From assembly GCA_022601215.1 (NCBI GenBank), contig JAHZIZ010000201.1, positions 1-10,860 on the forward strand: DNA of 10,860 bases, in the 5' to 3' direction. Numbering within the stretch: the first letter of the stretch is position 1; every line of letters begins with the position of its first letter. This stretch comes from Bacteroidota bacterium. GTDB taxonomy: Bacteria > Bacteroidota > Bacteroidia > Flavobacteriales > Flavobacteriaceae. The position numbers were made by a program, and so were the translations under genes. This document shows positions 1 through 8,100 of this stretch, piece after piece. The notes below the pieces were generated by a model. The model did no database searches. It was given only the letters and a program-made list of their open reading frames with translations, and had not been told where the DNA came from.

Positions 1-161
1 AGGACACAATAATTGAGGATAGTACCGTTACAAATAGTATCATACAATCTAAAACGGTTATTAAAAATGCTGCCTTGGATACTGCCATGATTGGGAATCA
101 TGTGCATTTTGACGGGAAGTTTAGTAATGTTAGTCTTGGAGATTATAGCCAATTGAAATAA
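1..161 (+). CDS. Sugar-phosphate nucleotidyltransferase, C-terminal end (partial)
   Basis: Only the last 52 codons are inside the window; the reading frame starts with the codon at position 3 and stops with TAA at 159-161. The translated tail (DTIIEDSTVTNS at its start, GDYSQLK at its end) shows the spaced Ile/Val and small residues of a left-handed beta-helix built from hexapeptide repeats. Such a helix is the C-terminal domain of many NDP-sugar pyrophosphorylases of the GlmU/RmlA type, which make nucleotide sugars for cell-surface glycans in the cytoplasm. The assignment to a nucleotidyltransferase rather than an acyltransferase rests partly on my memory that such a gene often precedes the TPR - DUF4292 - EnvC-like genes in Flavobacteriaceae. 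No catalytic region is visible, so the substrate cannot be named. It is probably the upstream member of the same operon, since no clear promoter was seen before the next gene. Confidence 0.6.
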   Translation, partial: DTIIEDSTVTNSIIQSKTVIKNAALDTAMIGNHVHFDGKFSNVSLGDYSQLK

Positions 162-165
162 AAAG

Positions 166-231
166 TCTGTCCCCGCGAGCGCAATCGAGGGGTCTATGAT
201 AAAGACAGATAATAGAAGTGTCGACTGCGCT
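166..231. repeat. Palindromic intergenic repeat
   Basis: This short GC-richer patch in AT-rich surroundings is full of inverted repeats. AGCGCAATCGA (178-188) pairs with TCGACTGCGCT (221-231) with one mismatch. TCTGTC (166-171) pairs with GACAGA (204-209). CCCC (171-174) pairs with GGGG (189-192), and GTCT (192-195) with AGAC (203-206). The core AGCGCA(A/G)TCGA resembles dispersed palindromic repeats that I recall between genes in many flavobacterial genomes. It could form an RNA hairpin after the nucleotidyltransferase message, limiting read-through or protecting the 3' end. There is no U-run after it, so it is not a standard intrinsic terminator. The right half lies inside the apparent 5' extension of the TPR reading frame. 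Confidence 0.6.
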
Positions 232-246
232 GGACCAAACGAAAAT

Positions 247-1620
247 TTGAAAACACTGTTTAAAATAGGTATTATTATCTTCGGAATGATGTATTCTGTA
301 GGACCTTCTTATGCTCAAGGGAGTTTAGGAGATGCACCAACGGATGATCTTGGAGATGTGAGTGACGCATTTCAGGACCACTTTTTTGAAGCCTTAAAAC
401 AGAAAGGGATAGAAAACTATGAACTGGCCCTTAATGCCCTTAAAAGAGCGGAACGGGCTGCGAAAAAGAATGAAGATGGCTTGGCGGTCGTTTACTTTGA
501 AACAGGAAAGAATCTCAAACAACTCAAACGATATGACGAAGCAGAAGATAGTTTTAAGAGAGTCCTCGCATCTGAAGGGGACCAATTGGATGTCATGGAG
601 GCCCTTTATGATCTGTACTATTTGAAAAGAGATTATCAATCGGCCATTCCTCTTGTAAAGAAACTGATAGTAAATGATGAGGATTATAAGGAGGACTTAG
701 CTAATTTATACCATCGCACTAAAAAATATGACGCAGCATTAGCATTATTGGATGAGCTTGATGATTCTTGGGGAGAAACAGCGTATAGAAATGCTCTCAG
801 GCGGCAAATCTATAAGGTGACAGGAAATAATACAGGCGCTATTGAAAACCTCGAGACTAAAATTGATAAAAACTCTAAAAGAGAACAGGACTATCTAAAT
901 CTTATCTTTTTGTACAGCGAAAAAGGAGAAACAGAGAAAGCCTTTGCTACTGCTAAAGAGCTCCTTAAAAATCAACCAAACTCGCAAATGGTGCATTTAG
1001 CATTGTATAAGTTCTATCTAGATAGGGGAAATACAGAAGATGCAATGAATTCCATGAAGCAAGTTTTTTCCGCTGCGGAAATTAAAAAGGAAAGTAAGTA
1101 TAAGGTGCTTAGTGATTTTATTCGCTTTGTTGAAGAAAACCCTACCTACGAAAAAGAGCTAGAAAATGTGGTGAACCAGTTCTCTGTGGAAGGAAATGGC
1201 GCCGTATACGAGCAATTGGGAGGTTATTATAGTGCGAAAGGAGATGCTGTGACAGCACTTACATTTTATGAAAAGGGAGTTGCTTTAGATGATGACAATT
1301 TTAGTTTATTAAAAAAGACGTTGCTGCTTCAAATTGAAATTGAAAAGTATGAAGAAGCTGTCGCCCTTAGTGAGGAAGGATTGGGAGTTTTTCCGGCGCA
1401 ACCTATGCTGTATTTAATAAATGGGGTCGCTAACAACCGACTTGGTAATATATCTGATGCTATTGATAGCCTAGAAAGTGGCGTGGATTTCTTGTTAGAT
1501 AATCCCACCATGGAGAAGGACTTTTATGAGCAGTTGAAGCTTGCTTACACTCAAAAAGGGAACACTAAGAAAGCAACGGAATATGGGCAAAAGGCAGCTC
1601 AAATTAATATCGCAAATTAA
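247..1620 (+). CDS. Exported tetratricopeptide-repeat (TPR) protein
   Basis: A 457-residue protein with a cleavable signal peptide followed by roughly ten TPR-like helical hairpins almost to the C-terminus (for example ...YDEAEDSFKRVL, YDAALALLDEL, GDAVTALTFYEKGVAL, NISDAIDSLESGV). TPR solenoids are protein-protein interaction scaffolds; the partner is not evident, and the likely location is the periplasm. The frame is also open from an ATG at 196 (474 residues). I prefer the TTG at 247 because it starts directly with a textbook signal peptide (KTLFKIGIIIFG, cleavage near SYA/Q), whereas the extra 17 residues are encoded by the palindromic repeat and put acidic residues before the hydrophobic core. 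The stop lies 5 bases before the next gene, so it is probably cotranscribed with the DUF4292 and EnvC-like genes. The exact role is unknown. Confidence 0.85.
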   Translation: MKTLFKIGIIIFGMMYSVGPSYAQGSLGDAPTDDLGDVSDAFQDHFFEALKQKGIENYELALNALKRAERAAKKNEDGLAVVYFETGKNLKQLKRYDEAEDSFKRVLASEGDQLDVMEALYDLYYLKRDYQSAIPLVKKLIVNDEDYKEDLANLYHRTKKYDAALALLDELDDSWGETAYRNALRRQIYKVTGNNTGAIENLETKIDKNSKREQDYLNLIFLYSEKGETEKAFATAKELLKNQPNSQMVHLALYKFYLDRGNTEDAMNSMKQVFSAAEIKKESKYKVLSDFIRFVEENPTYEKELENVVNQFSVEGNGAVYEQLGGYYSAKGDAVTALTFYEKGVALDDDNFSLLKKTLLLQIEIEKYEEAVALSEEGLGVFPAQPMLYLINGVANNRLGNISDAIDSLESGVDFLLDNPTMEKDFYEQLKLAYTQKGNTKKATEYGQKAAQINIAN

Positions 1621-1625
1621 CACAG

Positions 1626-2399
1626 GTGCATAAATTTTTATACATAGTACTCGGTTCATGGTTCCTTTTTTCTTGCGGAGGCCCAAAGACTGTTATTGGC
1701 ACATCTAATGCTGATTCTGGTCTAGCCGTAAAAGGAATTATATCAGCGCATAAAGCAGCTATGCCTAACTTTAAAACACTGGCATCACGAGTTAAAGTGG
1801 CTTATGAAGATGAGAAACAACGTCAAAGCATTACTGTAAGTTTGCGAATGGAAAAGGATAAAAAAATATGGATGAAGGCATCAATTCTCGGGATTACAAT
1901 GGCGAAAGCACTCATCACTGAAGATAATGTAAGTTACTATGAAACTTTGGGAAATACATACTTCAATGGAGACTTTGCTTTGTTGAGTAATTGGCTGGGA
2001 ACTCCATTGAATTTTGAAAAGACGCAAGCAATTCTTTTGGGTCAATCTATATTTAAAGTGGATAATGGATATCGTTCTTCGGTGACCAATAATAAATATA
2101 AATTAGAACCTAAAGATCAGCCTTATAACTTTTTGCACTTTGCTTTACTCAATCCGGACAATTTTAAGGTGAATTCGGCCAAGGTCTCTCAACCCGCCGA
2201 CAACAGAGAGCTTTCTGTGGTATATGATACTTATCAAAAAGTATCGGATCAGTGGTTTCCTTCAGTAATTGATATCGAAGCTTTAGAAGGAGATAACAAG
2301 ACTAAGATTGGGGTAACTTATAGGAATATCGACTTAAATGTAGCGGTAAGTTTTCCGTTTAAAATACCAAATGGTTATCAAGAGATTGTTCTAGACTAA
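1626..2399 (+). CDS. DUF4292 lipoprotein (LolA/LolB-like fold)
   Basis: A 257-residue lipoprotein. The start must be the GTG at 1626, since it alone supplies the short hydrophobic segment and lipobox LFSC with the acylated Cys at residue 17; the next Met is past residue 45. The body alternates beta strands, with an early strand pair (SLRMEKDKKIWMKASILGI) and a later one ending PFKIPNGYQEIVLD. This resembles DUF4292, a Bacteroidota family that I place near the LolA/LolB lipoprotein-carrier fold. By family reasoning it would sit in the outer membrane facing the periplasm; no acidic lipoprotein export signal follows the Cys. A role in handling lipoproteins or lipids is inference only. It starts 5 bases after the TPR stop and overlaps the EnvC-like gene by one base (TAATG), implying translational coupling. 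Confidence 0.8.
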   Translation: MHKFLYIVLGSWFLFSCGGPKTVIGTSNADSGLAVKGIISAHKAAMPNFKTLASRVKVAYEDEKQRQSITVSLRMEKDKKIWMKASILGITMAKALITEDNVSYYETLGNTYFNGDFALLSNWLGTPLNFEKTQAILLGQSIFKVDNGYRSSVTNNKYKLEPKDQPYNFLHFALLNPDNFKVNSAKVSQPADNRELSVVYDTYQKVSDQWFPSVIDIEALEGDNKTKIGVTYRNIDLNVAVSFPFKIPNGYQEIVLD

Positions 2400-3628
2400 T
2401 GAATAAACGAATTTCTTACATAGTACTTTTTTTCTGCTTTTTATTGGTGGCTCCTATTACGGCTCAATCTAAAAAGCAAAAGCGACTAGAAGAACAGCGA
2501 CAACTATTGCTCAAGGAAATTGAAAAAATAAATAGTTTGCTCTTTAAAACACGGGGAGAGAAAAAGAGTGTTTTGGCAGAGTTGGAAGATCTTGATCAAC
2601 GTATTGCTACCCGAACCAACCTTATCCGAATTACCAATCAACAGGCCAACTTGTTGACGCGGGAGATCAATGATAATTTAACAACAATGGATCAATTGAG
2701 GGAGGAGTTGGCAGTGCTTAAAGAAGATTATGGCTCTATGATTAGTAAATCATATAAGAGTAAATCTCAACAAAGTCGGTTGATGTTTTTACTTTCTTCG
2801 GAAAACTTCTTACAGGCATACAAAAGGGCGAAGTATATGAAACAATATACCAAGCACCGTAAGCAACAGGGAGAAAGTATTAAGTCCAAATCTGAAGAGC
2901 TTAAAGAGCTTAATACAGGACTTATTCAACAGCGAAAAGATAAAGAGTCACTCATAGCTAAGAACAAAGCGGAGAAAAAGAAGTTGGATACTGAAAAACG
3001 CAGTCAGGGGGCACTTGTCGCATCGCTTAAGAAAGAGGAGGGGAAGTTTGCCAAGCAAATTAGAAGTAAACAACGTGCAGCGGATAAGTTAGATCGAGAA
3101 ATTGAACGAATTATTAAAGCAGCAATTGCAGCGTCTAATAAGAGTTCTGGAAGCACTAAAAAAGTGAACAAGGCCGAGACCTTTGTCATGACTGCCGAAG
3201 CCAAAGCGCTAGCCAATAATTTTACCAGTAATAAAGGAAAACTCCCATGGCCGGTTGAGAAGGGGGTAGTGGTGAGACGTTATGGAAAAAAACAGCATCC
3301 ACAATTACCGAACGTTACTACTTTTAGCAGTGGTGTGGAAATAGCGACAGAGAAGGGCGCAAAAGCTAGAGCTGTTTTTAGCGGAGAAGTGTTTCAAATA
3401 CAACAATTAAAAGGGGCGAATAAGGCCGTATATGTGCGTCATGGTAATTATATAACAATATATAATAACTTGAGTAATGTCTCCGTGACAAAAGGAGATC
3501 GAGTGACGACCAAACAAGAGATTGGTACCGTAGTGACCAATCATTTGACTAATAAAACGGTCATTAAATTCTTAGTGTATAGAGATAGTAACCGACTTAA
3601 CCCTGCCGATTGGGTATACAGAATGTAA
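2399..3628 (+). CDS. EnvC-like murein hydrolase activator, degenerate LytM/M23 domain
   Basis: A 409-residue exported protein: signal peptide 1-22 (ending PITAQ), long coiled coil about 25-245 rich in Lys, Glu and Gln, a short linker, and a C-terminal LytM (peptidase M23) domain about 282-409. EnvC/NlpD-type proteins do not cut peptidoglycan themselves but switch on N-acetylmuramoyl-L-alanine amidases that split the septum during division. All metal-ligand positions appear lost here. The usual HxGxD is SSGVE (Ser310, Glu314), the YxHL histidine is Asn357, and the final HxH is VIK (388-390). This supports an activator rather than an enzyme. The ATG overlaps the stop of the DUF4292 gene. The amidase partner is not in the window. 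Annotation pipelines often label this family M23 peptidase, which would be misleading here. Confidence 0.88.
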   Translation: MNKRISYIVLFFCFLLVAPITAQSKKQKRLEEQRQLLLKEIEKINSLLFKTRGEKKSVLAELEDLDQRIATRTNLIRITNQQANLLTREINDNLTTMDQLREELAVLKEDYGSMISKSYKSKSQQSRLMFLLSSENFLQAYKRAKYMKQYTKHRKQQGESIKSKSEELKELNTGLIQQRKDKESLIAKNKAEKKKLDTEKRSQGALVASLKKEEGKFAKQIRSKQRAADKLDREIERIIKAAIAASNKSSGSTKKVNKAETFVMTAEAKALANNFTSNKGKLPWPVEKGVVVRRYGKKQHPQLPNVTTFSSGVEIATEKGAKARAVFSGEVFQIQQLKGANKAVYVRHGNYITIYNNLSNVSVTKGDRVTTKQEIGTVVTNHLTNKTVIKFLVYRDSNRLNPADWVYRM

Positions 3629-3633
3629 AATCG

Positions 3634-5040
3634 TTAAGTATCTTGTCCGATTCCTTCAGCTAATAGAATTTCAGTCTCCTTAATATCTTTAAATCCTCCC
3701 GCAATATCCACAAGGTTGTGAATACCCCTACTTTTTAATATCGATGCGGCAATAACGCTTCGATACCCTCCTGCACAGTGAATGTAGAAGGTGCCTTCTG
3801 TGGGGAATTGAGATAAATAATCGTTTAAGAAACTAAGTGGAGTATGGACTGCATTGGCGATATGGTTGCCTTCATACTCTCCATCTTTTCGCACATCGAA
3901 AATTGGAGCATTGTTTTGGGATAATATAGTGGCTAATTCAGAAGCTGGAATTGAGGCAAGTGAATCAGTTTCTTTACCAGCGGCTTCCCAGGCGGAAAAG
4001 CTTCCGTCTAGTATGCCTAAAGTATTGTCAAAACCTACTCGTGATAGACGTGTCACAGTTTCCTCTTCACGTCCTTCGGGAGCAATGATTAGTATAGGTT
4101 GTTGTACGTCCGCAATTAAAGCTCCGACCCAAGGGGCAAATCCGCCGTCAATACCGATAAAAATGGATCGGGGGATATGACCCTTTATAAATTCTTTTTG
4201 GTGTCTTACATCCAAGACAATAGCACCTGTTTCATTTGCAGCCACCTCAAAGGCATCGGGAGACAAACGACGCGTCCCTTTAGCAACCACAGTATCAATA
4301 TCTTCATAACCCTCTTTATTCATTTTAACATTGAGTGGAAAATACAACGGCGGAGGTAATAATCCGTCCGTTACCTCTTTTACAAATTCTTCTTTGGTCA
4401 TATCCGCTCGAAGCGCATAGTTGATCTTTTTTTGATTTCCCAAAGTGTCTACAGTTTCTTTCATCATGTTTTTACCACATGCTGACCCTGCTCCATGTGC
4501 TGGGTACACAATAATATGATCCTCCAATGGCATAATCTTTTCTCGCAAGCTTTGGTATAAAATACCGGCTAGGTCTTCCTGAGTCATGTCTGCCGCCTTT
4601 TGGGCTAAATCTGGACGTCCAACATCTCCTAAAAAGAGCGTGTCTCCAGTAAAAATCGCATGATTGTTTCCGTCTTTATCTTTTAAAAGATACGTCGTAC
4701 TTTCCATGGTATGACCTGGAGTGTGGATAGCAGTAATGGTAATGTCCCCAAGCTTAAATACTTGTCCATCTTTAGCAATCGTGGCTTCGAACGAAGGATT
4801 GGCATTTGGGCCATAAACAATAGGAGCTCCGGTTTCCTTTGATAGGGTTAAGTGACCGCTCACAAAATCGGCATGAAAATGAGTTTCAAAAACATATTTT
4901 ATGGTTGCTTTATGGTCGTTTGCTTTTATAATATATGGCTTTACCTCTCGCAACGGATCAATAATCGCTACCTCACCATTACTTTCAATATAGTAGGCTC
5001 CTTGTGCCAAACATCCTGTATAAATTTGCTCTATGTACAT
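3634..5040 (-). CDS. CstB-like persulfide dioxygenase-sulfurtransferase (MBL + two rhodanese domains)
   Basis: A 468-residue cytoplasmic protein with no signal peptide. Residues 1 to about 245 form a metallo-beta-lactamase domain of the ETHE1/persulfide dioxygenase type: HFHADF (His54, His56, Asp58), TPGH (His110), TGD (Asp133), YPAHG (His182). About 255-355 is a rhodanese-like domain whose active-site loop reads APEGREE with no Cys, so it is a pseudo-rhodanese. About 365-460 is a rhodanese with the loop HCAGGYRS and catalytic Cys422. This order matches staphylococcal CstB, which oxidises low-molecular-weight persulfides and passes sulfur on to form thiosulfate; Cys10 and Cys188 (GSACGK) may correspond to further conserved cysteines there. 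ETHE1-like enzymes use non-haem iron and O2 to turn glutathione persulfide into sulfite. The likely role is sulfide/persulfide detoxification; the thiol substrate is unknown. It stands alone between convergent and terminator-bounded neighbours. Confidence 0.85.
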   Translation of the reverse strand: MYIEQIYTGCLAQGAYYIESNGEVAIIDPLREVKPYIIKANDHKATIKYVFETHFHADFVSGHLTLSKETGAPIVYGPNANPSFEATIAKDGQVFKLGDITITAIHTPGHTMESTTYLLKDKDGNNHAIFTGDTLFLGDVGRPDLAQKAADMTQEDLAGILYQSLREKIMPLEDHIIVYPAHGAGSACGKNMMKETVDTLGNQKKINYALRADMTKEEFVKEVTDGLLPPPLYFPLNVKMNKEGYEDIDTVVAKGTRRLSPDAFEVAANETGAIVLDVRHQKEFIKGHIPRSIFIGIDGGFAPWVGALIADVQQPILIIAPEGREEETVTRLSRVGFDNTLGILDGSFSAWEAAGKETDSLASIPASELATILSQNNAPIFDVRKDGEYEGNHIANAVHTPLSFLNDYLSQFPTEGTFYIHCAGGYRSVIAASILKSRGIHNLVDIAGGFKDIKETEILLAEGIGQDT

Positions 5041-5087
5041 ACTAATCTGCTATTGAGTTTATTCCGAAGAAACTTCAGAATGAACCA

Positions 5088-5095
5088 CAAAGATA
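5088..5095 (-). promoter_or_regulatory. Bacteroidota -7 promoter element for the CstB-like gene
   Basis: On the - strand this reads TATCTTTG, a perfect match to the Bacteroidota -7 element TAnnTTTG. It would start transcription near 5081-5083 and give a leader of about 42 bases before the ATG at 5040. No convincing -33 TTG is visible at the right distance, because that region is occupied by the terminator hairpin of the upstream protease gene. The leader has no Shine-Dalgarno sequence. Confidence 0.5.
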
Positions 5096-5099
5096 AGAT

Positions 5100-5135
5100 A
5101 AAAAAAGGCTGTCTAAAATGACATTAGACAGCCTT
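5100..5135 (-). terminator. Intrinsic terminator of the subtilase gene
   Basis: A perfect 11-bp inverted repeat, AAGGCTGTCTA (5105-5115) and TAGACAGCCTT (5125-5135), encloses a 9-base loop. Read on the - strand, the stem runs into seven consecutive T (5100-5106 complement), the layout of a Rho-independent terminator. It lies about 20 bases after the stop codon of the protease gene. The first bases of the T-run belong to the stem, as is common. It separates the protease from the downstream CstB-like gene, whose -7 element begins 5 bases beyond it. Confidence 0.9.
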
Positions 5136-5155
5136 GGTGTTAAATAAGTGTTGTA

Positions 5156-8100
5156 TTATTTAACCAATAATTTTTTGGTCGTAGTTTGACTTCCCGACGC
5201 AATGGTCACGAAATATAGACCAGTATTGAGATTTGCTACATCGATAGTCGCCGTATTTCCATAGAAAATAGAAGCATTGTAGGTGGCGACCTGTTGACCA
5301 AGATTATTCGCTATAGATACGCTGAGCGAATCTGGAATAATAGTTCCTAAAGAAATTTGAAATTCTTGAGTTGCTGGGTTGGGACTCAGGGAAACTTCCA
5401 AAACGTTAAAAGACGTTGTATTTAATAATTCAGGAATCTTAATATTATCTATGAAAGTACTGTTTCCATTATTATTGTCTAATACAAATCTAAAGATGGC
5501 ATATTCACCAGCGAATGAGCTGATATCAATGTCCTCTGTTCTCCATTCATCTGCTGAAGCTGGTGTCCAAGCCCCTGTATTATAATAATCTGGTATGGTG
5601 GATAAGTCAAGCCCTCCTTGTCCATAAAAAAGAGTAAATGTATTACCACAATCGGTAGAAACGCCAACGTATAATACATCACTTGCGTTCGCAGATCTTT
5701 GGGCTTTCGCAACATCAAATTGAAGACTAGCAGCGGTAATGGAGGTAAGGTCATAGATGTCCGTTACAATCGCATCTTCTTGTGAAGTGTTGTAATAATT
5801 GTAGTTGTCTAAAAATGCTGTTGTTGTTGGGTTTCCATCAACGCCGGTAATATTGGTTGCTGCTTCCCAAGTAATGTCTGTATCTGAATTTTCAATAACC
5901 CAACCCACAGGTGGCACGCCATTTACATCGAATGGCTCGAATAATTCGTCGGCAGTCGACACATAGGCAACAAAGTCTAAAGCCTGAGTATTATTGTGAG
6001 GATTTTCATCTCCTGATAGTGCAACACTTGTAGTAAGGGTGTGGGCCCCATTAATTGATAAATTAACAGGAGTTGTAAAATCATAGGTCGCCGAACTACC
6101 AGGGGCTAATGATGAATCATAGGTTTCATTAACAACTGCCTGCCCTGAAATTTGATAACTAACCGTGAAGTTACTTTGAGCGCTAGTTCCAGTATTTTGT
6201 AGTTGAACAGATACTATATTATTTGGTGTTCCACAAACACTAGAAAAATCCTCGGCATTATTATTAATCTGGATTAGAGACAAATCGTTGGCTAATGGAC
6301 AATTCACTAATCCTCCAGAGTGGAAATTTGCATTTCGACGACGATTTGTCCAACCGTCAGCGTCATTTTTGGCGGCAACAGAATACCACATAGGTTCTGT
6401 TCCATTACTAATAGGGACGGTGATAGAATTGGTGTTTGAACTTCCAACAATCTCCATATATTTATCGCCTAAAATATACAGATCATAGCTCGTAGCACCT
6501 GTTAATGCATTCCAATCAAAGGACGCCTCGGTGACGCAGACTTGTGTTAGAGATAACCCAGTAACAAGGGGAGCAATGCTAAATGTAGTGTCACTTTCAT
6601 CAGAGAAAGACCCACTTGTAATTCTAATTTTGGCTTCTCCTGTAAGCTCAGAAGGAACACTCCATAAATAGTTGGTTGTCGTACTGGAAACCGAAGTAAT
6701 ATTATTCCAACTATTTCCATCGTTAGTGGAGTATTCTAAAGTAAATCCGCTAGTAGTATTAATCGCATCCCAATGTAAGTTTTCTGAAACTCCAGGAACG
6801 AATTTTTCTTCTCCATTTGGATAGGTAAGAGTTAAATTTTCTGTAATTACTTCATAAACAATAAAATAGTCTTGTGGACCTTGTGGAACATTAAAACCTG
6901 ATACATCTAGAGTGTAGTTTCCTGCTGCGGGATTGTTAAGCAGAACTTGTTCCATGTTGTTTAAGTGATCTGCGCCATTGGTAGCAGGAAGATCCAGTGT
7001 TGTTGGATTTGGAGTTGGATCTAGGATCCATGGAAGTGTGGTATTGTTTGCTGGGTCTGTAACAACTAAATCTAAATCGTTTACCAAAGCAGGACTTGCT
7101 CCTGGAGAAGCTTCAGGATCTGTCCAATACAACATAAAACGGACCTGGGTTGTTCCTGATGGAATATTAATGGTATGACTATTAGCGTTGCCTTGAGACA
7201 CATTGTCCATGAGGTAGCGCCCATCTTCTATTAAGATCCCTGCTCTTAACCCATTAACAATTCCCCATCCAAATTTAAAATCAGGCCCTACGTTTCCATA
7301 GTCATTCGCCGTGTTTAATAAAGTAGCTTTTATAAGTCCAGATGGTGGGTGATTACCACTGTTAGCCTCGGCATAGGCCTGGTATAATTGAGCCGATATT
7401 CCTGCTACGCCTGGAGAAGCTCCAGAAGTTCCACCAAACTGAAAATATCCATTATTTTCATCGGTTGACAAATGCCCAGCCCCATTTGCCGTAATATCTG
7501 GTTTAATCCTTCCATCATGAGCGGGACCACGACTACTTGAGCTTGCCAAAACGCCATTAAAGAATACGTTAGCAGTTGCAATAGCATTCTTTCCTTGTTT
7601 GTGGCCTCCAGTAATATTACCCCATTGGCTTCCTGCGCCATAACCGCAGTTGTTGTTGTTTGAGTTACCACAGGAGAATACATGTAAAAGAGAACTGGTT
7701 TCGTGAATTTGTTGATCTACATTTCTTGCGTTTGTAGTATACCCAGCATTACACCCATCTCCATAGGATGAATTTGTAATCTGCACATCATTATTAGTAA
7801 TGTATGCAAGAGAAGGTCCGTCTAAGAAATTGCCTCCATAGTTCACGACATAAACATTGGACCCTGCAGCCATACCACGCATGGTTGGGTTAAGATTTCC
7901 TGCACCAGCAAGTATACCAGCAACACCATCTCCATGATTTGCGTCCGTTCCTGTTGCCAAAGTATTGTCTATTCTTCCATGAAAATCAATATGTGGCCCT
8001 ACAATCCCGTCATCTCTAACCAAAACTCCAACACCCTCTCCAGTGTAATTTCTTCCGGCTCCTTGAGTGTCTAGTCCATTCGCTCTGTGAAGTCCTCTCC

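Noticed and set aside
166..231. Repeat considered as a CRISPR unit, insertion-sequence end or attachment site
   Set aside because: There are no regularly spaced further copies, no transposase and no target-site duplication; a dispersed palindromic repeat explains it better.
130..318. 62-codon open frame on the - strand over the TPR start
   Set aside because: It arises from the palindromic repeat and overlaps the signal-peptide region of the TPR gene; it has no recognisable domain and no promoter.
3854..4359. Two open frames on the + strand (3854-4180 and 4177-4359) opposite the CstB-like gene
   Set aside because: They are antisense to the rhodanese and MBL coding regions, with low-complexity or unrecognisable products and no promoter or start context.
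4852..5121. 89-codon + strand frame running from the CstB-like gene start into the terminator hairpin
   Set aside because: Its end overlaps the protease terminator and the rest is antisense to the conserved MBL domain, so it is not a credible gene.
5479..5754. 91-codon frame on the - strand inside the protease gene
   Set aside because: It is in another frame of the same strand within a clearly coding region, and the protein shows no domain; it is a shadow of the protease gene.
7405..7683. 92-codon frame on the - strand inside the catalytic domain of the protease
   Set aside because: It is an out-of-frame shadow of the S8 domain; the main frame has intact catalytic motifs, so no frameshift is implied.
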